From assembly GCF_023517775.1 (NCBI RefSeq), contig NZ_CP082904.1, positions 4,154,001-4,218,000 of the forward strand: 64,000 nucleotides of DNA, in the 5' to 3' direction. Made by a program: the position numbers and the translations under genes. Origin of the DNA: Mixta hanseatica (GTDB lineage Bacteria > Pseudomonadota > Gammaproteobacteria > Enterobacterales > Enterobacteriaceae). This document shows, piece by piece, positions 1 to 9,620 of this stretch (positions within the stretch are counted from its first letter, which is position 1; each line of letters opens with the position of its first letter). The notes below the pieces were generated by a model. It was not told the DNA's origin and did not search any database. It saw only the letters and a program-made list of their open reading frames with translations.

Positions 1-1
1 T

Positions 2-619
2 TACCGACAAATCTATCGTAGCCGGTTGATCAAAATTCAGGCGCCCCTCTATGCAGCAACTGAAAATATTTTGATGATTGACTCGGATTTAAACTTATTA
101 AAAATGCCGAATATTTGTCCGAAAGAGAGACATATTTATTCCAGTTTTCGACAAGGGAAAATGGCAGCCAAACTAGAGGTCGGAACAGCAGAAAATAAAC
201 CGACCTATTACCGAAACAGTATTCGCCCTTACCTGGTCGATCACGTTAATAGTGCTTTTCTCGTAGCAACGTGGAAAACCTGGAAACGGCTTTGTCCGTT
301 ATGGAAAGCTCTTTTTGACGATACATGGCATTTAATGGACGATACGCAGCCCCCTACCGATCAGTTACCATTAGCGCTGTTGCTTGATATGCTGGATTTA
401 AAAACGGTCAATCTGGGAGACTGGGTAAACTGGCCGGTTTCCAAACGTATCGGCGGGCAAGAATCCGTCATCCCAAAAGAGGTAATTGGCGCGCACGGTG
501 GATTCCCGCTGAGCGAATGGCAGAAATATCTTCAGTCTGCTGATGCGATGTTGCTATTTAAAGGACAGGACTATACGCGCAAAGTGCGCTACCTGACCGA
601 TGCGGAAAAGAAACAGTAA
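2..619 (+). CDS. putative glycosyltransferase-like protein, 5' end cut by window
   Basis: The frame is open from base 2, so the N-terminus lies outside the window; 205 residues are visible. Near the start is a hydrophobic strand ending in a DSD triplet, in the context of a Lys-rich helix followed by 'ILMIDSD'. That arrangement resembles the DxD sugar-nucleotide site of small GT-A-type glycosyltransferases, including DUF6492-like proteins. The rest has many Trp residues (VATWKTWKRL, LGDWVNWP) and no membrane segment. It lies next to kbl-tdh and the LPS-core locus, where E. coli carries the glycosyltransferase waaH, so a role in surface polysaccharide synthesis is reasonable. The family assignment rests on pattern only; I do not recognise the gene. 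Confidence 0.45.
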   Translation, partial: YRQIYRSRLIKIQAPLYAATENILMIDSDLNLLKMPNICPKERHIYSSFRQGKMAAKLEVGTAENKPTYYRNSIRPYLVDHVNSAFLVATWKTWKRLCPLWKALFDDTWHLMDDTQPPTDQLPLALLLDMLDLKTVNLGDWVNWPVSKRIGGQESVIPKEVIGAHGGFPLSEWQKYLQSADAMLLFKGQDYTRKVRYLTDAEKKQ

Positions 620-664
620 GCGTATGGCTGCCCGCCTTCTGCTGATGCGGGCAGCCATTAATGA

Positions 665-1693
665 TTAATCCCAGCTCAGCACCACTTTGCCTGAGCGACC
701 AGAGCGCATCTCATCAAACCCCTGCTGGAATTCATCAATACTGTAGCGGTGGGTAATAATCGGCTGCAGGTCGAGACCCGACTGGATCAGCGCGGCCATT
801 TTGTACCAGGTTTCAAACATCTCCCGACCATAAATTCCTTTAATAAATAATCCCTTAAAGATGACCTGATTCCAGTCAATCGCCATATCGGACGGCGGAA
901 TGCCCAGCAGTGCGATACGTCCGCCGTGGTTCATCGCTTCCAGCATGGCGCGGAAGGCAGGCGGCGCGCCGGACATTTCCAGCCCGACATCAAAACCTTC
1001 AGTCATGCCCAGCTCGCCCATCACCTGCGACAGCGATTCACGGCTTACGTTAACCGCACGGGTAACGCCCATCTGACGCGCCAGCCCCAGACGATACTCA
1101 TTGACGTCGGTAATCACCACGTGACGTGCGCCGACATGTTTACACACTGCCGCCGCCATAATACCAATTGGCCCGGCGCCGGTAATCAGTACATCCTCGC
1201 CGACCAAATCAAAAGAGAGGGCGGTATGCACCGCATTGCCGAAGGGATCGAATATCGCCGCCAGCTCATCGGAAATGTTATCGGGGATCTTAAAGGCGTT
1301 AAACGCCGGGATTACCAAATATTCAGCGAAACAGCCCTGGCGGTTCACGCCCACGCCAACCGTATTCCGACAGAGGTGCGTGCGCCCGGCGCGGCAGTTA
1401 CGGCAGTGTCCGCAGGTGATATGCCCCTCTCCCGATACGCGATCGCCCACCTTGAAGCCTTTGACCTCCTGCCCCACCGCAACCACTTCGCCCACATATT
1501 CATGGCCGACAATCATTGGCACCGGAATAGTTTTTCGCGACCACTCATCCCAGTTATAAATATGGATATCGGTGCCGCAGATAGCGGTTTTACGGATTTT
1601 TATCAGCAAGTCGTTATGGCCCGGTTCTGGAATGGGCGCATCCGTTACCATCCATATCCCTTCCGTCGCCTTGAGTTTTGCCAATGCTTTCAT
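665..1693 (-). CDS. tdh: L-threonine 3-dehydrogenase
   Basis: Oxidises L-threonine to 2-amino-3-ketobutyrate with NAD+, the first step of threonine breakdown to glycine and acetyl-CoA. The 342-residue protein is a zinc medium-chain dehydrogenase. The catalytic zinc site is C39 with the H-E pair of 'VGHEYVG' (about residues 64-65). A four-Cys structural zinc lobe follows (CGHCRNC...HLC, about 94-108), and then the Rossmann loop '[10 protein letters not shown]'. Sequence and length match E. coli Tdh closely. ATG at 1693 is preferred over the adjacent GTG at 1696 because GGAG lies 7 nt upstream of it. It follows kbl by 11 nt in the usual kbl-tdh operon. Confidence 0.97.
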   Translation of the reverse strand: MKALAKLKATEGIWMVTDAPIPEPGHNDLLIKIRKTAICGTDIHIYNWDEWSRKTIPVPMIVGHEYVGEVVAVGQEVKGFKVGDRVSGEGHITCGHCRNCRAGRTHLCRNTVGVGVNRQGCFAEYLVIPAFNAFKIPDNISDELAAIFDPFGNAVHTALSFDLVGEDVLITGAGPIGIMAAAVCKHVGARHVVITDVNEYRLGLARQMGVTRAVNVSRESLSQVMGELGMTEGFDVGLEMSGAPPAFRAMLEAMNHGGRIALLGIPPSDMAIDWNQVIFKGLFIKGIYGREMFETWYKMAALIQSGLDLQPIITHRYSIDEFQQGFDEMRSGRSGKVVLSWD

Positions 1694-1704
1694 CACGACT
1701 CTCC

Positions 1705-2901
1705 TCAGACGATGACGCCAAGCTGTTTACCAATGCGCGTAAAGGCATCAACCGCACGCTCAAGCTGCTGGCGCGTATGCCCGGCGGAAATTTGCGTACG
1801 AATACGCGCCTGTCCCTGCGGTACCACCGGATAGAAAAAGCCGGTCACGTAGATGCCTTCGTCCTGTAACAAACGCGCGAACACCTGCGCAACCTTCGCC
1901 TCGCCCAGCATCACCGGAATAATGGCATGATCGGCGCCAGCCAGCGTAAAGCCAGCATCGGTCAACGCCTGGCGAAAGTAGCGGGCGTTATCCCACAGAC
2001 GCTGCCGCAGCCCGTCGCCATCGCTCAGCATATCCAGCACCCGCAGCGATGCGCTGACGATCGCCGGCGCCAGCGAGTTGGAAAACAGATAGGGGCGCGA
2101 ACGCTGACGCAGCCACTCCACCACCTCTTTTTTCGCCGCCGTATAGCCACCGGAGGCGCCGCCGAGCGCTTTACCCAACGTGCCGGTTATGATATCCACG
2201 CGGCCCATCACCTCGCAGTATTCATGCGTACCGCGGCCGCCCGTGCCCACAACCCCCACTGCATGTGAATCGTCCACCATCACCAACGCATCAAACTCAT
2301 CGGCGAGATCGCAAATACCGCGCAGATTGGCGATAACGCCATCCATAGAAAACACGCCATCGGTAGCGATAAGGATATGACGGGCGCCCGCCGCTCGCGC
2401 CTCTTCAAGCCGGGCGCGCAGCTCTGCCATATCGTTATTGGCATAACGGTAGCGCCGCGCCTTACACAGGCGTACGCCGTCAATAATTGACGCGTGGTTC
2501 AGCGCATCGGAAATCACCGCATCTTCCGCTGCCAGCAGGGTTTCAAACAGCCCGCCGTTAGCATCAAAACAGGAGGAATAGAGAATTGCATCTTCCATGC
2601 CGAGAAATTCAGCCAGCCGCTGCTCCAGCTGTTTGTGAATATCCTGCGTGCCACAGATAAAGCGCACCGATGCCATGCCGAAACCGTGGCTGTTCATCCC
2701 TTCCTGGGCCGCCAAAATTAATGCCGGATGATTGGCCAGCCCAAGATAGTTATTGGCACAAAAATTCACCACTTCCTGTCCCGCATCGAGGCGAATATCG
2801 GCCTGCTGCGCCGAGGTAATAATACGCTCTCGCTTGAACAATCCTTCCTGTTGCGTCTCTGTTAACTGTTGCTCGATTTGACGATAAAAATCCGCAGGCA
2901 T
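1705..2901 (-). CDS. kbl: glycine C-acetyltransferase (2-amino-3-ketobutyrate CoA ligase)
   Basis: Cleaves 2-amino-3-ketobutyrate with CoA into glycine and acetyl-CoA, acting directly after Tdh. The 398-residue protein belongs to the alpha-oxoamine synthase family (fold-type I PLP enzymes). Visible marks are '[11 protein letters not shown]' near residue 46, 'DDSHAVG' in the cofactor site, and the PLP-lysine segment 'GTLGKALGG' near residue 244. A GGAGA ribosome site precedes the ATG. It is first in the kbl-tdh operon and divergent from hldD. Length and sequence are those of the enterobacterial enzyme. Confidence 0.97.
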   Translation of the reverse strand: MPADFYRQIEQQLTETQQEGLFKRERIITSAQQADIRLDAGQEVVNFCANNYLGLANHPALILAAQEGMNSHGFGMASVRFICGTQDIHKQLEQRLAEFLGMEDAILYSSCFDANGGLFETLLAAEDAVISDALNHASIIDGVRLCKARRYRYANNDMAELRARLEEARAAGARHILIATDGVFSMDGVIANLRGICDLADEFDALVMVDDSHAVGVVGTGGRGTHEYCEVMGRVDIITGTLGKALGGASGGYTAAKKEVVEWLRQRSRPYLFSNSLAPAIVSASLRVLDMLSDGDGLRQRLWDNARYFRQALTDAGFTLAGADHAIIPVMLGEAKVAQVFARLLQDEGIYVTGFFYPVVPQGQARIRTQISAGHTRQQLERAVDAFTRIGKQLGVIV

Positions 2902-3129
2902 TTTTATTCTCCGTTACCGGCTTATAGTCGGCACATCATACTGAACGCTTAATAAGCAAACGATATTTGCCGCAACAGAATGTCAATTTTGCAGCATATA
3001 TCACGCCTGATAAGGGAGTTACATTTCGTTACGGACTCCTCTGGCTGCCTGTATGCCGATGAAATGTTATGATGATAATTATTTAGGTGTGGAACTCCCC
3101 GTTCCGCCTCACTGTTAAAGGTTAAGCAC

Positions 3130-4062
3130 ATGATTATTGTGACTGGCGGCGCCGGCATGATCGGCAGCAATATTGTTAAAGCGCTCAACGAGGAAGGTAT
3201 TACCGATATTCTGGTGGTGGATAACCTAAAAGACGGCACCAAATTCGTTAATCTGGTCGACCTTGATATCGCTGATTACATGGATAAAGAGGATTTCATC
3301 GCCAGCATCATGGCCGGAGATGATTTGGGTGATATCGATGCGGTTTTCCATGAAGGCGCCTGCTCTGCAACTACCGAGTGGGATGGCAAGTACATGATGG
3401 AGAACAACTATCAGTACTCCAAAGAGCTGCTGCACTTCTGCCTGGAGCGCGAAATTCCGTTTCTCTATGCCTCCTCTGCGGCTACCTACGGCGGACGCAA
3501 CGATAACTTTATCGAGGAGCGTCAGTATGAGCAGCCGCTGAACGTGTATGGCTACTCGAAAATGCTGTTCGATCACTATGTGCGTCAAATTCTGCCGGAA
3601 GCGGATTCTCAGATTTGCGGCTTCCGCTACTTCAACGTTTACGGACCGCGCGAAGGTCATAAAGGCAGCATGGCCAGCGTCGCTTTCCATCTGAATACGC
3701 AGTTAAACAACGGCGAAAACCCCAAACTGTTTGAAGGCAGTGATAACTTCAAACGCGACTTTATTCACGTTAGCGATGTCGCTGCGGTGAATCTGTGGTT
3801 CTGGAAACAGGGCGTATCCGGCATCTTTAACTGCGGAACCGGCCGCGCCGAATCGTTCCAGGCCGTGGCGGATGCCGCGCTGGCGTACCACCAGAAAGGT
3901 GCGATCGAATACATTCCTTTCCCGGAAAAACTCAAGGGACGTTATCAGGCCTATACCAAAGCGGATCTCACTAATCTGCGCGCGGCAGGCTATGACAAAC
4001 CGTTTAAAACCGTGGCCGAAGGCGTGGCTGATTACATGGCCTGGCTGAACCGCGACGCATAA
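3130..4062 (+). CDS. hldD: ADP-L-glycero-D-manno-heptose 6-epimerase
   Basis: Converts ADP-D-glycero-D-manno-heptose to the L-glycero form, the heptose donor for the LPS inner core. It is a cytoplasmic short-chain dehydrogenase-type epimerase of 310 residues, the usual length. The N-terminal dinucleotide loop is '[10 protein letters not shown]' and the catalytic YxxxK motif is 'YGYSK' near residue 140. It opens the hldD-waaF-waaC group, with waaF starting 16 nt downstream. The 228-nt gap to kbl holds the divergent promoters, which I did not resolve. Confidence 0.98.
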   Translation: MIIVTGGAGMIGSNIVKALNEEGITDILVVDNLKDGTKFVNLVDLDIADYMDKEDFIASIMAGDDLGDIDAVFHEGACSATTEWDGKYMMENNYQYSKELLHFCLEREIPFLYASSAATYGGRNDNFIEERQYEQPLNVYGYSKMLFDHYVRQILPEADSQICGFRYFNVYGPREGHKGSMASVAFHLNTQLNNGENPKLFEGSDNFKRDFIHVSDVAAVNLWFWKQGVSGIFNCGTGRAESFQAVADAALAYHQKGAIEYIPFPEKLKGRYQAYTKADLTNLRAAGYDKPFKTVAEGVADYMAWLNRDA

Positions 4063-4078
4063 GGAAGGCGCACCCGGC

Positions 4079-5128
4079 ATGAAAATACTGGTAATCGGCC
4101 CTTCCTGGGTCGGCGATATGATGATGTCGCAAAGTCTCTATCGCACGCTGAAGGCCGAGCATCCTGATGCCGAAATTGATGTGATGGCACCCGCCTGGTG
4201 CCGTCCGTTGCTGTCGCGCATGCCGGAAGTCAACGAAGCGCTGGCAATGCCATTGGGACACGGCGCGCTGGCACTGAGCGAGCGCTATCGTCTTGGCAAA
4301 GCGCTGCGGCATAAAAAGTATCAGCGCGCTTATGTGCTGCCCGGTTCGTTTAAATCAGCGCTGGTGCCTTTTTTTGCCGGCATTCCGCAACGTACCGGCT
4401 GGCGCGGTGAAATGCGCTATGGCCTGTTAAACGATCTGCGCGTGCTGGATAAGCCTGCTTTTCCGCTGATGGTAGAGCGCTATGTCGCATTGGCCTATGA
4501 CGCCGGACGGATGAAAAGCGCCCGCGATCTGCCGCAGCCTTTACTGTGGCCACGCCTGCAGGTGGAAGAGCAGGAAAAAATCGAAACCGCAGCGCAATTT
4601 TCCCTTACCGCCGAGCGGCCGATAATCGGATTCTGCCCGGGCGCGGAATTCGGTCCCGCCAAGCGCTGGCCGCACTATCACTATGCCGCGCTGGCGCAGC
4701 AGCTTATCGCGGCCGGTTATCAGGTGGTGCTGTTTGGCTCGGCGAAAGATCGGGAAACCGGCGAACAGATCCGTCAAACGTTGGATGAAGCCGGACGCCG
4801 CTATTGTCATAACCTGGCCGGTGAAACCAAACTGGAACAGGCGGTAATTCTGCTGGCGCACTGTCATGCGGTGGTGACTAATGACTCCGGACTGATGCAT
4901 ATCGCCGCCGCGCTGAACCGCCCGCTGGTGGCGCTGTACGGGCCCAGCAGCCCTGATTTTACCCCGCCGTTATCGCAGCAGGCGCGCGTTATTCGCCTGA
5001 TTACCGGTTATCATAAGGTGCGTAAAGGCGAGGCGGAACAGGGCTATCATCAAAGCCTGATTGATATCCAACCCACGCGCGTTATGGAAGAACTCACGGC
5101 GTTATTAAGCCAGCAGGAGCGTGCATGA
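4079..5128 (+). CDS. waaF: LPS heptosyltransferase II
   Basis: Adds the second L,D-heptose to heptose I of the LPS inner core at the cytoplasmic face of the inner membrane. The 349-residue protein is a GT9 family member (GT-B fold). Visible marks are the N-terminal 'IGPSWVGDMMMSQSL', 'PGAEFGPAKRWP' around residue 185, and 'TNDSGLMHIAAAL' in the C-terminal donor-binding half. The start follows an AAGGAAGG ribosome site. The 3' end overlaps waaC by 4 nt (ATGA), so the two are translationally coupled. Confidence 0.97.
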   Translation: MKILVIGPSWVGDMMMSQSLYRTLKAEHPDAEIDVMAPAWCRPLLSRMPEVNEALAMPLGHGALALSERYRLGKALRHKKYQRAYVLPGSFKSALVPFFAGIPQRTGWRGEMRYGLLNDLRVLDKPAFPLMVERYVALAYDAGRMKSARDLPQPLLWPRLQVEEQEKIETAAQFSLTAERPIIGFCPGAEFGPAKRWPHYHYAALAQQLIAAGYQVVLFGSAKDRETGEQIRQTLDEAGRRYCHNLAGETKLEQAVILLAHCHAVVTNDSGLMHIAAALNRPLVALYGPSSPDFTPPLSQQARVIRLITGYHKVRKGEAEQGYHQSLIDIQPTRVMEELTALLSQQERA

Positions 5129-6090
5129 AGGTACTGATTGTTAAAACCTCTTCAATGGGGGACGTACTTCATACGCTACCGGCGTTGACCGATGCCATGC
5201 GGGAAATTCCTGATATTCGCTTTGACTGGGTAGTTGAGGAAAACTTCGCCCAAATCCCCGCCTGGCACCCGGCGGTAGATCGTGTGCTGCCGGTCGCGAT
5301 TCGCCGCTGGCGTAAACACTGGTTCGGTAGCCAGCAACGTGAAGAACGCGTCGCGTTTAAACGGGCGCTACAGGCTCGTGAATATGATGTGGTGATTGAT
5401 GCGCAGGGTTTGATTAAAAGCGCAGCGCTGGTGACCCGGCTGGCAAAAGGCGTCAAGCATGGCCAGGATAGCCGCAGCGCGCGTGAGCCTTTCGCCAGTT
5501 GGTGGTATGACAAACGTCACGAAATAGATAAGCGTCAACATGCCGTAGAGCGTACCCGCGAGCTGTTTGCTAAAAGCCTTGGCTATGAAAAACCGCAAAC
5601 GCAGGGCGATTACGCCATCGCCTCGCATTTTCTGGCCCATCCGCCGGCGGATACGGGACGTTATCTGGTTTTTCTGCATGCCACTACGCGAGATAATAAA
5701 CACTGGCCGGAAAGCCACTGGCGTGAGCTGATTGCGCTTATTGAACCAACCGGTTTACGGATTAAGCTGCCCTGGGGGGCGGAGCATGAGCATCAGCGGG
5801 CACAGCGCCTGGCCGCCGGCTTTAGTCATGTAGAAGTCTTGCCGAAGCTGACGCTGGAGCAGGTGGCGCAAACGCTGGCAGGCGCGAAAGCGGTGGTGTC
5901 GGTGGATACCGGTCTGAGCCATCTCACCGCCGCGCTCGATCGGCCGAATATTACGCTGTATGGCCCAACTGACCCCGGCCTGATTGGCGGCTATGGGCTG
6001 AATCAACATGTATGCAAACCTGAAAATTCGACTGAAATGAAAGATATTAGTGCGGCACAGGTCGAAAGCAGGCTTAGGACGCTTATTTAA
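5125..6090 (+). CDS. waaC: LPS heptosyltransferase I
   Basis: Transfers the first L,D-heptose onto Kdo of Kdo2-lipid A. The 321-residue GT9 protein has the family opening 'VKTSSMGDVLHTLPAL', a central 'HATTRDNKHWPE' segment and a C-terminal 'SVDTGLSHLTAALD' donor-binding motif. It overlaps waaF by 4 nt, and its stop codon shares one base with the start of the next gene, so the hldD-waaF-waaC-waaZ-like genes form one compact unit. Length matches the E. coli enzyme. Confidence 0.97.
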   Translation: MKVLIVKTSSMGDVLHTLPALTDAMREIPDIRFDWVVEENFAQIPAWHPAVDRVLPVAIRRWRKHWFGSQQREERVAFKRALQAREYDVVIDAQGLIKSAALVTRLAKGVKHGQDSRSAREPFASWWYDKRHEIDKRQHAVERTRELFAKSLGYEKPQTQGDYAIASHFLAHPPADTGRYLVFLHATTRDNKHWPESHWRELIALIEPTGLRIKLPWGAEHEHQRAQRLAAGFSHVEVLPKLTLEQVAQTLAGAKAVVSVDTGLSHLTAALDRPNITLYGPTDPGLIGGYGLNQHVCKPENSTEMKDISAAQVESRLRTLI

Positions 6091-6995
6091 TGGGGACTTT
6101 TTTTAAACAAATATATCGATACACGCATCCGCGTCGTTATCGGCACAATGAAAACCTTTGGCCCTATATTAAAATTAGTCGTGCCGAGCAAGGCCATATC
6201 GATAGTTTACGTTATCGAGGGCAGCCAGTGCCGCTGTATAATCTTTCATTGCTACGCGATGAAAGACCTGAAAAATTATTGATCGTTGCGACAGGTCCTT
6301 CGGTTAACCATACGGATTTTTCAGTACTTCAGCAACTACCGGCGATGGGCCTAAACGGAGCATGGTTTAAGCATCAGGAAATCGATTTCCACTATTATGT
6401 TATTGTTGATATGACCTTTCTGGACCGCCATATGGACATGGTTAAAGAAGTGGTCAGTCAATCTGAACTCATTTTTTTCACGACGATGCATGGCATTCTG
6501 AAAATTATCGATGCCATTTCTTTAGCACAAATAAAATGTCGGCTTGCTTTAATAGAAGATGCCTGTTTTAAAATTATGCAACCCCGAATTTTCCCGGAGG
6601 AAATACCCGACCAGTATAAAGAGATGGATGCTGTACATCTTGATGCGCGGCATCGACACATCGCTTTTTCGCAGGATATACGAACAGGTATTTTCGATGC
6701 AGGCACCGTTGCGTTTTGGTCATTACAAATCGCTGGGTTTATGCAGCCGAAAAAGATAATTTTTGCTGGGTTAGACATGAATAACTTTAATAACCCAAGA
6801 TTTTATGAAACAAAACAAACGATGCTGCCATCTTTTCTGGAGGAAAAATTCACATCAATAGTATTACCTGCCTTTCAGCTTGCCAGTACCGTTCTGGCCA
6901 AAAAAAATATCTCTGTATATAATCTTTCAGCCATTAGCGCTATTCCTGATAATATTTTTCATAAGGTTTCTCCTGATGACGTCGTCAGTAGCTGA
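6090..6995 (+). CDS. WaaZ-like core LPS protein (probable KdoIII transferase)
   Basis: The 301-residue protein resembles E. coli WaaZ, which is needed to add a third Kdo to the LPS inner core. Shared features as I remember WaaZ are an early 'ATGPSVN..D' loop (about 68-76), 'LNGAW', a 'VIVDMTFLD' segment, a late block running from 'FSQDIRTG' to 'IIFAGLDM' with 'RFY' (about 190-245), and 'VYNLS' near the C-terminus. It starts on the last base of the waaC stop codon. Composition is visibly more AT-rich than waaC, which suggests separate acquisition. The family call is fairly firm. The exact acceptor and sugar are inferred from E. coli. Confidence 0.7.
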   Translation: MGTFFKQIYRYTHPRRYRHNENLWPYIKISRAEQGHIDSLRYRGQPVPLYNLSLLRDERPEKLLIVATGPSVNHTDFSVLQQLPAMGLNGAWFKHQEIDFHYYVIVDMTFLDRHMDMVKEVVSQSELIFFTTMHGILKIIDAISLAQIKCRLALIEDACFKIMQPRIFPEEIPDQYKEMDAVHLDARHRHIAFSQDIRTGIFDAGTVAFWSLQIAGFMQPKKIIFAGLDMNNFNNPRFYETKQTMLPSFLEEKFTSIVLPAFQLASTVLAKKNISVYNLSAISAIPDNIFHKVSPDDVVSS

Positions 6996-7125
6996 TAAAA
7001 TAACCAAAAGCCGCCAATTTATTTAACGCAAGGCATGTTCATTGTGGGGAACCCTGACATTTATTGGGTCATGTTCTGGCTTCCTTATGCCATTATCCTC
7101 ACGCCCTACAGGCAACTTACCAAAT

Positions 7126-7166
7126 AAAAACATGCGATGGCCTGGTTTGTTTATCAAGGCCATCGC
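7126..7166 (-). terminator. candidate intrinsic terminator of the deacetylase gene
   Basis: A 10-bp perfect inverted repeat (7134-7143 with 7157-7166) encloses a 13-nt loop. Read on the minus strand it is followed by ATG and then TTTTTATTT. It sits just past the stop of the minus-strand deacetylase gene and also separates it from the converging waaZ-like gene. The rest of 6996-7179 shows no gene. Confidence 0.6.
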
Positions 7167-7179
7167 TGATCTTAACGAA

Positions 7180-8145
7180 TTAAACGGGCTTACGCTGCTT
7201 AATCATATAATATTCTGCCAGCGTCATCCCCTGGGTACGCTGCTGTAACCAGCTAAATAACGCGTCCAGATCGTCATAAAGCCGCTCAATATCGGCTTGC
7301 GTTTTAAACGTTGGGCTGCCATCCGGCATAAATTCTGATGAATGCAGCATAAACTCTACGTAATCGTTGCCCTGCGCCAGACTTAACTCCGCGACGCGCT
7401 TCATTGCCGCCAGATTGCCGCCGGAAGGGCGCAGCCAGTTAACCGACGGGCCGCGTTTTTTGCCGCGTAGGCGATCGTAACCCTGCTTTAACGTATTCAT
7501 TAACGCCGAATGCTTGTACTGAATGCTCATCGGCACTTCCAGCAGCGTAGAATGACCGCTGCGTGAAATATCCTGCGGGTCCAAAAAATAAGCGTGCTGC
7601 GGAAAATGGCTATAGTCTGTGCCGCCCTGCCCCTGCGGCGCGCCAGGCGAATTGCGCCAGCTCACGCGCGGCGTGACTGAGCAATCAACCTGATAGCCCA
7701 GCTCACGCAGAACCGCGGCATAACGTTCATCAAACGCCCAACGACCAGCGCGGTGGCTGACCATTTTGGTTTGAAATTTTTCTTCCAGCAGGTCGGTCAT
7801 AAATTTGACTTTGTCACGCAGCAGGGCATCCGGATATTCAATCAGATAGGGCTGCCAGCGCCAGTCATCATCGGTAAGCGGCGTTTCCGGCGGGCTGTTC
7901 CAGGCGTGCAAATGCATGCCCACCTCACCGTGACCGCGCTGAATCACATCGCTGGCGAACTCGACATAAGCGGGATCGCTCGCCATCTCATAGTTGGTCA
8001 ACCAGGTCGGTTTAAACCCATATTTTTCACAGAGCGCCTGAAAACGCGGCAGGAAAAGCGTATTACGCGTGGTAATGGTCTGCCGATTGCGCCAAAGATT
8101 GTCGCCTTCGGTATCAATTGTGATGAGAAAAGCCGGTTTATTCAT
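7180..8145 (-). CDS. polysaccharide deacetylase family protein (WabN-like LPS GlcNAc deacetylase)
   Basis: A 321-residue protein of the NodB/polysaccharide deacetylase type. It opens with 'LITIDTEGD', the metal-binding Asp region, and has 'EVGMHLHAW' near residue 93 (the H-x-H metal site) and 'SHRAGRW' near residue 128. No signal peptide is visible, so it acts in the cytoplasm. In the Klebsiella core locus WabN removes the acetyl group from a GlcNAc that WabH has just added. Here it lies divergently next to a WabH homologue, which supports the same two-step addition of glucosamine. It is transcribed against the rest of the locus. The exact substrate is inferred from context. Confidence 0.7.
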   Translation of the reverse strand: MNKPAFLITIDTEGDNLWRNRQTITTRNTLFLPRFQALCEKYGFKPTWLTNYEMASDPAYVEFASDVIQRGHGEVGMHLHAWNSPPETPLTDDDWRWQPYLIEYPDALLRDKVKFMTDLLEEKFQTKMVSHRAGRWAFDERYAAVLRELGYQVDCSVTPRVSWRNSPGAPQGQGGTDYSHFPQHAYFLDPQDISRSGHSTLLEVPMSIQYKHSALMNTLKQGYDRLRGKKRGPSVNWLRPSGGNLAAMKRVAELSLAQGNDYVEFMLHSSEFMPDGSPTFKTQADIERLYDDLDALFSWLQQRTQGMTLAEYYMIKQRKPV

Positions 8146-8265
8146 CTTACTTCCAACGCTCCATGAGTTAAGCCGCCATGTTACGCAGCCCCTTTAATCA
8201 GAGCAAAATTATTTCATTGCGTTAATTCCCCTTCTTTTGCTGACGATGGCAGGCTAAGCTTCGCT

Positions 8266-8327
8266 TGATTAAACATTAGCTGCGCTTTGTTACCTCTGAT
8301 TAAACATTAGCTGCGCTTTGTTTCCTC
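8266..8327. repeat. 31-bp tandem duplication in the deacetylase-wabH intergenic region
   Basis: Two head-to-tail 31-bp copies (8266-8296 and 8297-8327), beginning TGATTAAACATTAGC, differ at one base (A or T near the end). The pair lies in the 288-bp divergent region between the deacetylase (start 8145) and wabH (start 8434). It lengthens the leader or promoter of wabH. No known motif (ops/JUMPStart) was seen in it. Confidence 0.9.
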
Positions 8328-8433
8328 ATAAATAATGCTTCGCCCGGCTTCTGGCATCAGGTACTTAACTAACAACAAAATAACTCTTACACTTTTGCCA
8401 GTGACGTTGTTGCACACATAAGGATTTCCAAAA

Positions 8434-9537
8434 TTGTCCAGGCGCATTTTGATGATCATTGATGGCTTGCCAGGGGGCGGCGCAGAAAAAGTTGTGCTGA
8501 CGCTGGCCAAAGGCTTGCTGTCGCTGGGGCATCAGGTTTCGCTCTTTTCTTTACGCAGCGTATGCGACTATCCCTTACCGGCCGGGCTGGATTACCAGGT
8601 GATCGAGGATGGCTGCCGTAAGCCATGGCGTAAAATTACCGAACTGCAACGGCGGGCCCGCCTGTTGGATCGGGCGATCGTAAAATCAGAGCAGCAAAAC
8701 GGTGCCTTTGATTTAGTGATTTCTCATTTGCACAAAACTGACCGCATCGTCAGCCGCTGCCGCCATCTCGATCCTGCTAAAACCTGGTATTGTCTGCACG
8801 GTGTGTTCTCCGCCTCTTATCTGGCGCGGCGAAAGGGGTTTTCCCGCTGGCTAAAGGTTCACAAAACCCGCCGGGTGTATCAGAACCGCAACATTATCGG
8901 CGTTTCTCAGTTTGTTATTAACGATCTGAAGCAGCACTACGGCATTAAGCCGGCGAAAGAGGCCGTTATCTACAACCCTTTCGATGTCGACTATATCTTG
9001 CAGCAGTCGCAGGAAGCGTGCGAGCTGGCAGGACAGGATTATTTACTGCACGTGGGCCGCTTTCATGCGACAAAACGCCACGATCGCCTGCTCCAGGCTT
9101 ATGCTCATAGCGGGGTGCAGGCGCCTCTGGTGCTGATCGGCCAGGGCAACGATGCGCGTATTGCCGAATTAAAACAGCTGGCCGAGCAGCTGGGCATTGC
9201 CGATCGCGTCATTTTCAAAGGCTTTACCCATAATCCCTATGCATGGATAAATCACGCACGTATGCTAATCGTCAGCTCTGACAGCGAAGGCTTTGGCAAT
9301 GTGCTGGTTGAAGCGCTGCTGTGCCAGACCTCGGTAGTCAGTACCCGCTGCCCAGGCGGCCCCGAGAGCATCCTGCAAGGCGAGCTGGCACGCGGACTGG
9401 CAGAAATGACCAGCGAATCACTGGCAGAAAGGATCCGGGACATTTATTATCAGCCGCTTAAGCTGCAGCAGCTTGATCTCTCGGTCTACCATGTCGAGAC
9501 CATCTGTCAGCGCTATCTTGCCCTGATTGAGCGCTGA
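8434..9537 (+). CDS. wabH: core LPS N-acetylglucosaminyltransferase, WabH-like (GT4)
   Basis: A 367-residue GT-B glycosyltransferase. The N-terminal glycine-rich acceptor loop 'IDGLPGGGAEKVVLTLAKG' is typical of WabH, the Klebsiella-type enzyme that adds GlcNAc to the core galacturonic acid. The GT4 C-terminal signature runs from 'LLHVGRFHATKRHD' through 'FKGFTHNPY' to 'SDSEGFGNVLVEALLC' (E-x7-E, about 288-296). The start is a TTG with AAGGAT 8 nt upstream; the internal ATG at 8452 lies inside the conserved loop and is too late. Its proposed partner is the divergent WabN-like deacetylase. Confidence 0.8.
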   Translation: MSRRILMIIDGLPGGGAEKVVLTLAKGLLSLGHQVSLFSLRSVCDYPLPAGLDYQVIEDGCRKPWRKITELQRRARLLDRAIVKSEQQNGAFDLVISHLHKTDRIVSRCRHLDPAKTWYCLHGVFSASYLARRKGFSRWLKVHKTRRVYQNRNIIGVSQFVINDLKQHYGIKPAKEAVIYNPFDVDYILQQSQEACELAGQDYLLHVGRFHATKRHDRLLQAYAHSGVQAPLVLIGQGNDARIAELKQLAEQLGIADRVIFKGFTHNPYAWINHARMLIVSSDSEGFGNVLVEALLCQTSVVSTRCPGGPESILQGELARGLAEMTSESLAERIRDIYYQPLKLQQLDLSVYHVETICQRYLALIER

Positions 9538-9620
9538 CGATGATGCGCAATAATGGAATAATATTTTTAGCAGGGGATGGCTATGCTTTGCCCCGTTACC
9601 AGTATCACTGAGGAAACGGC

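Noticed and set aside
926..1834. 302-codon open frame on the plus strand across tdh and the end of kbl
   Set aside because: Antisense to two well-identified genes with no protein-like features.
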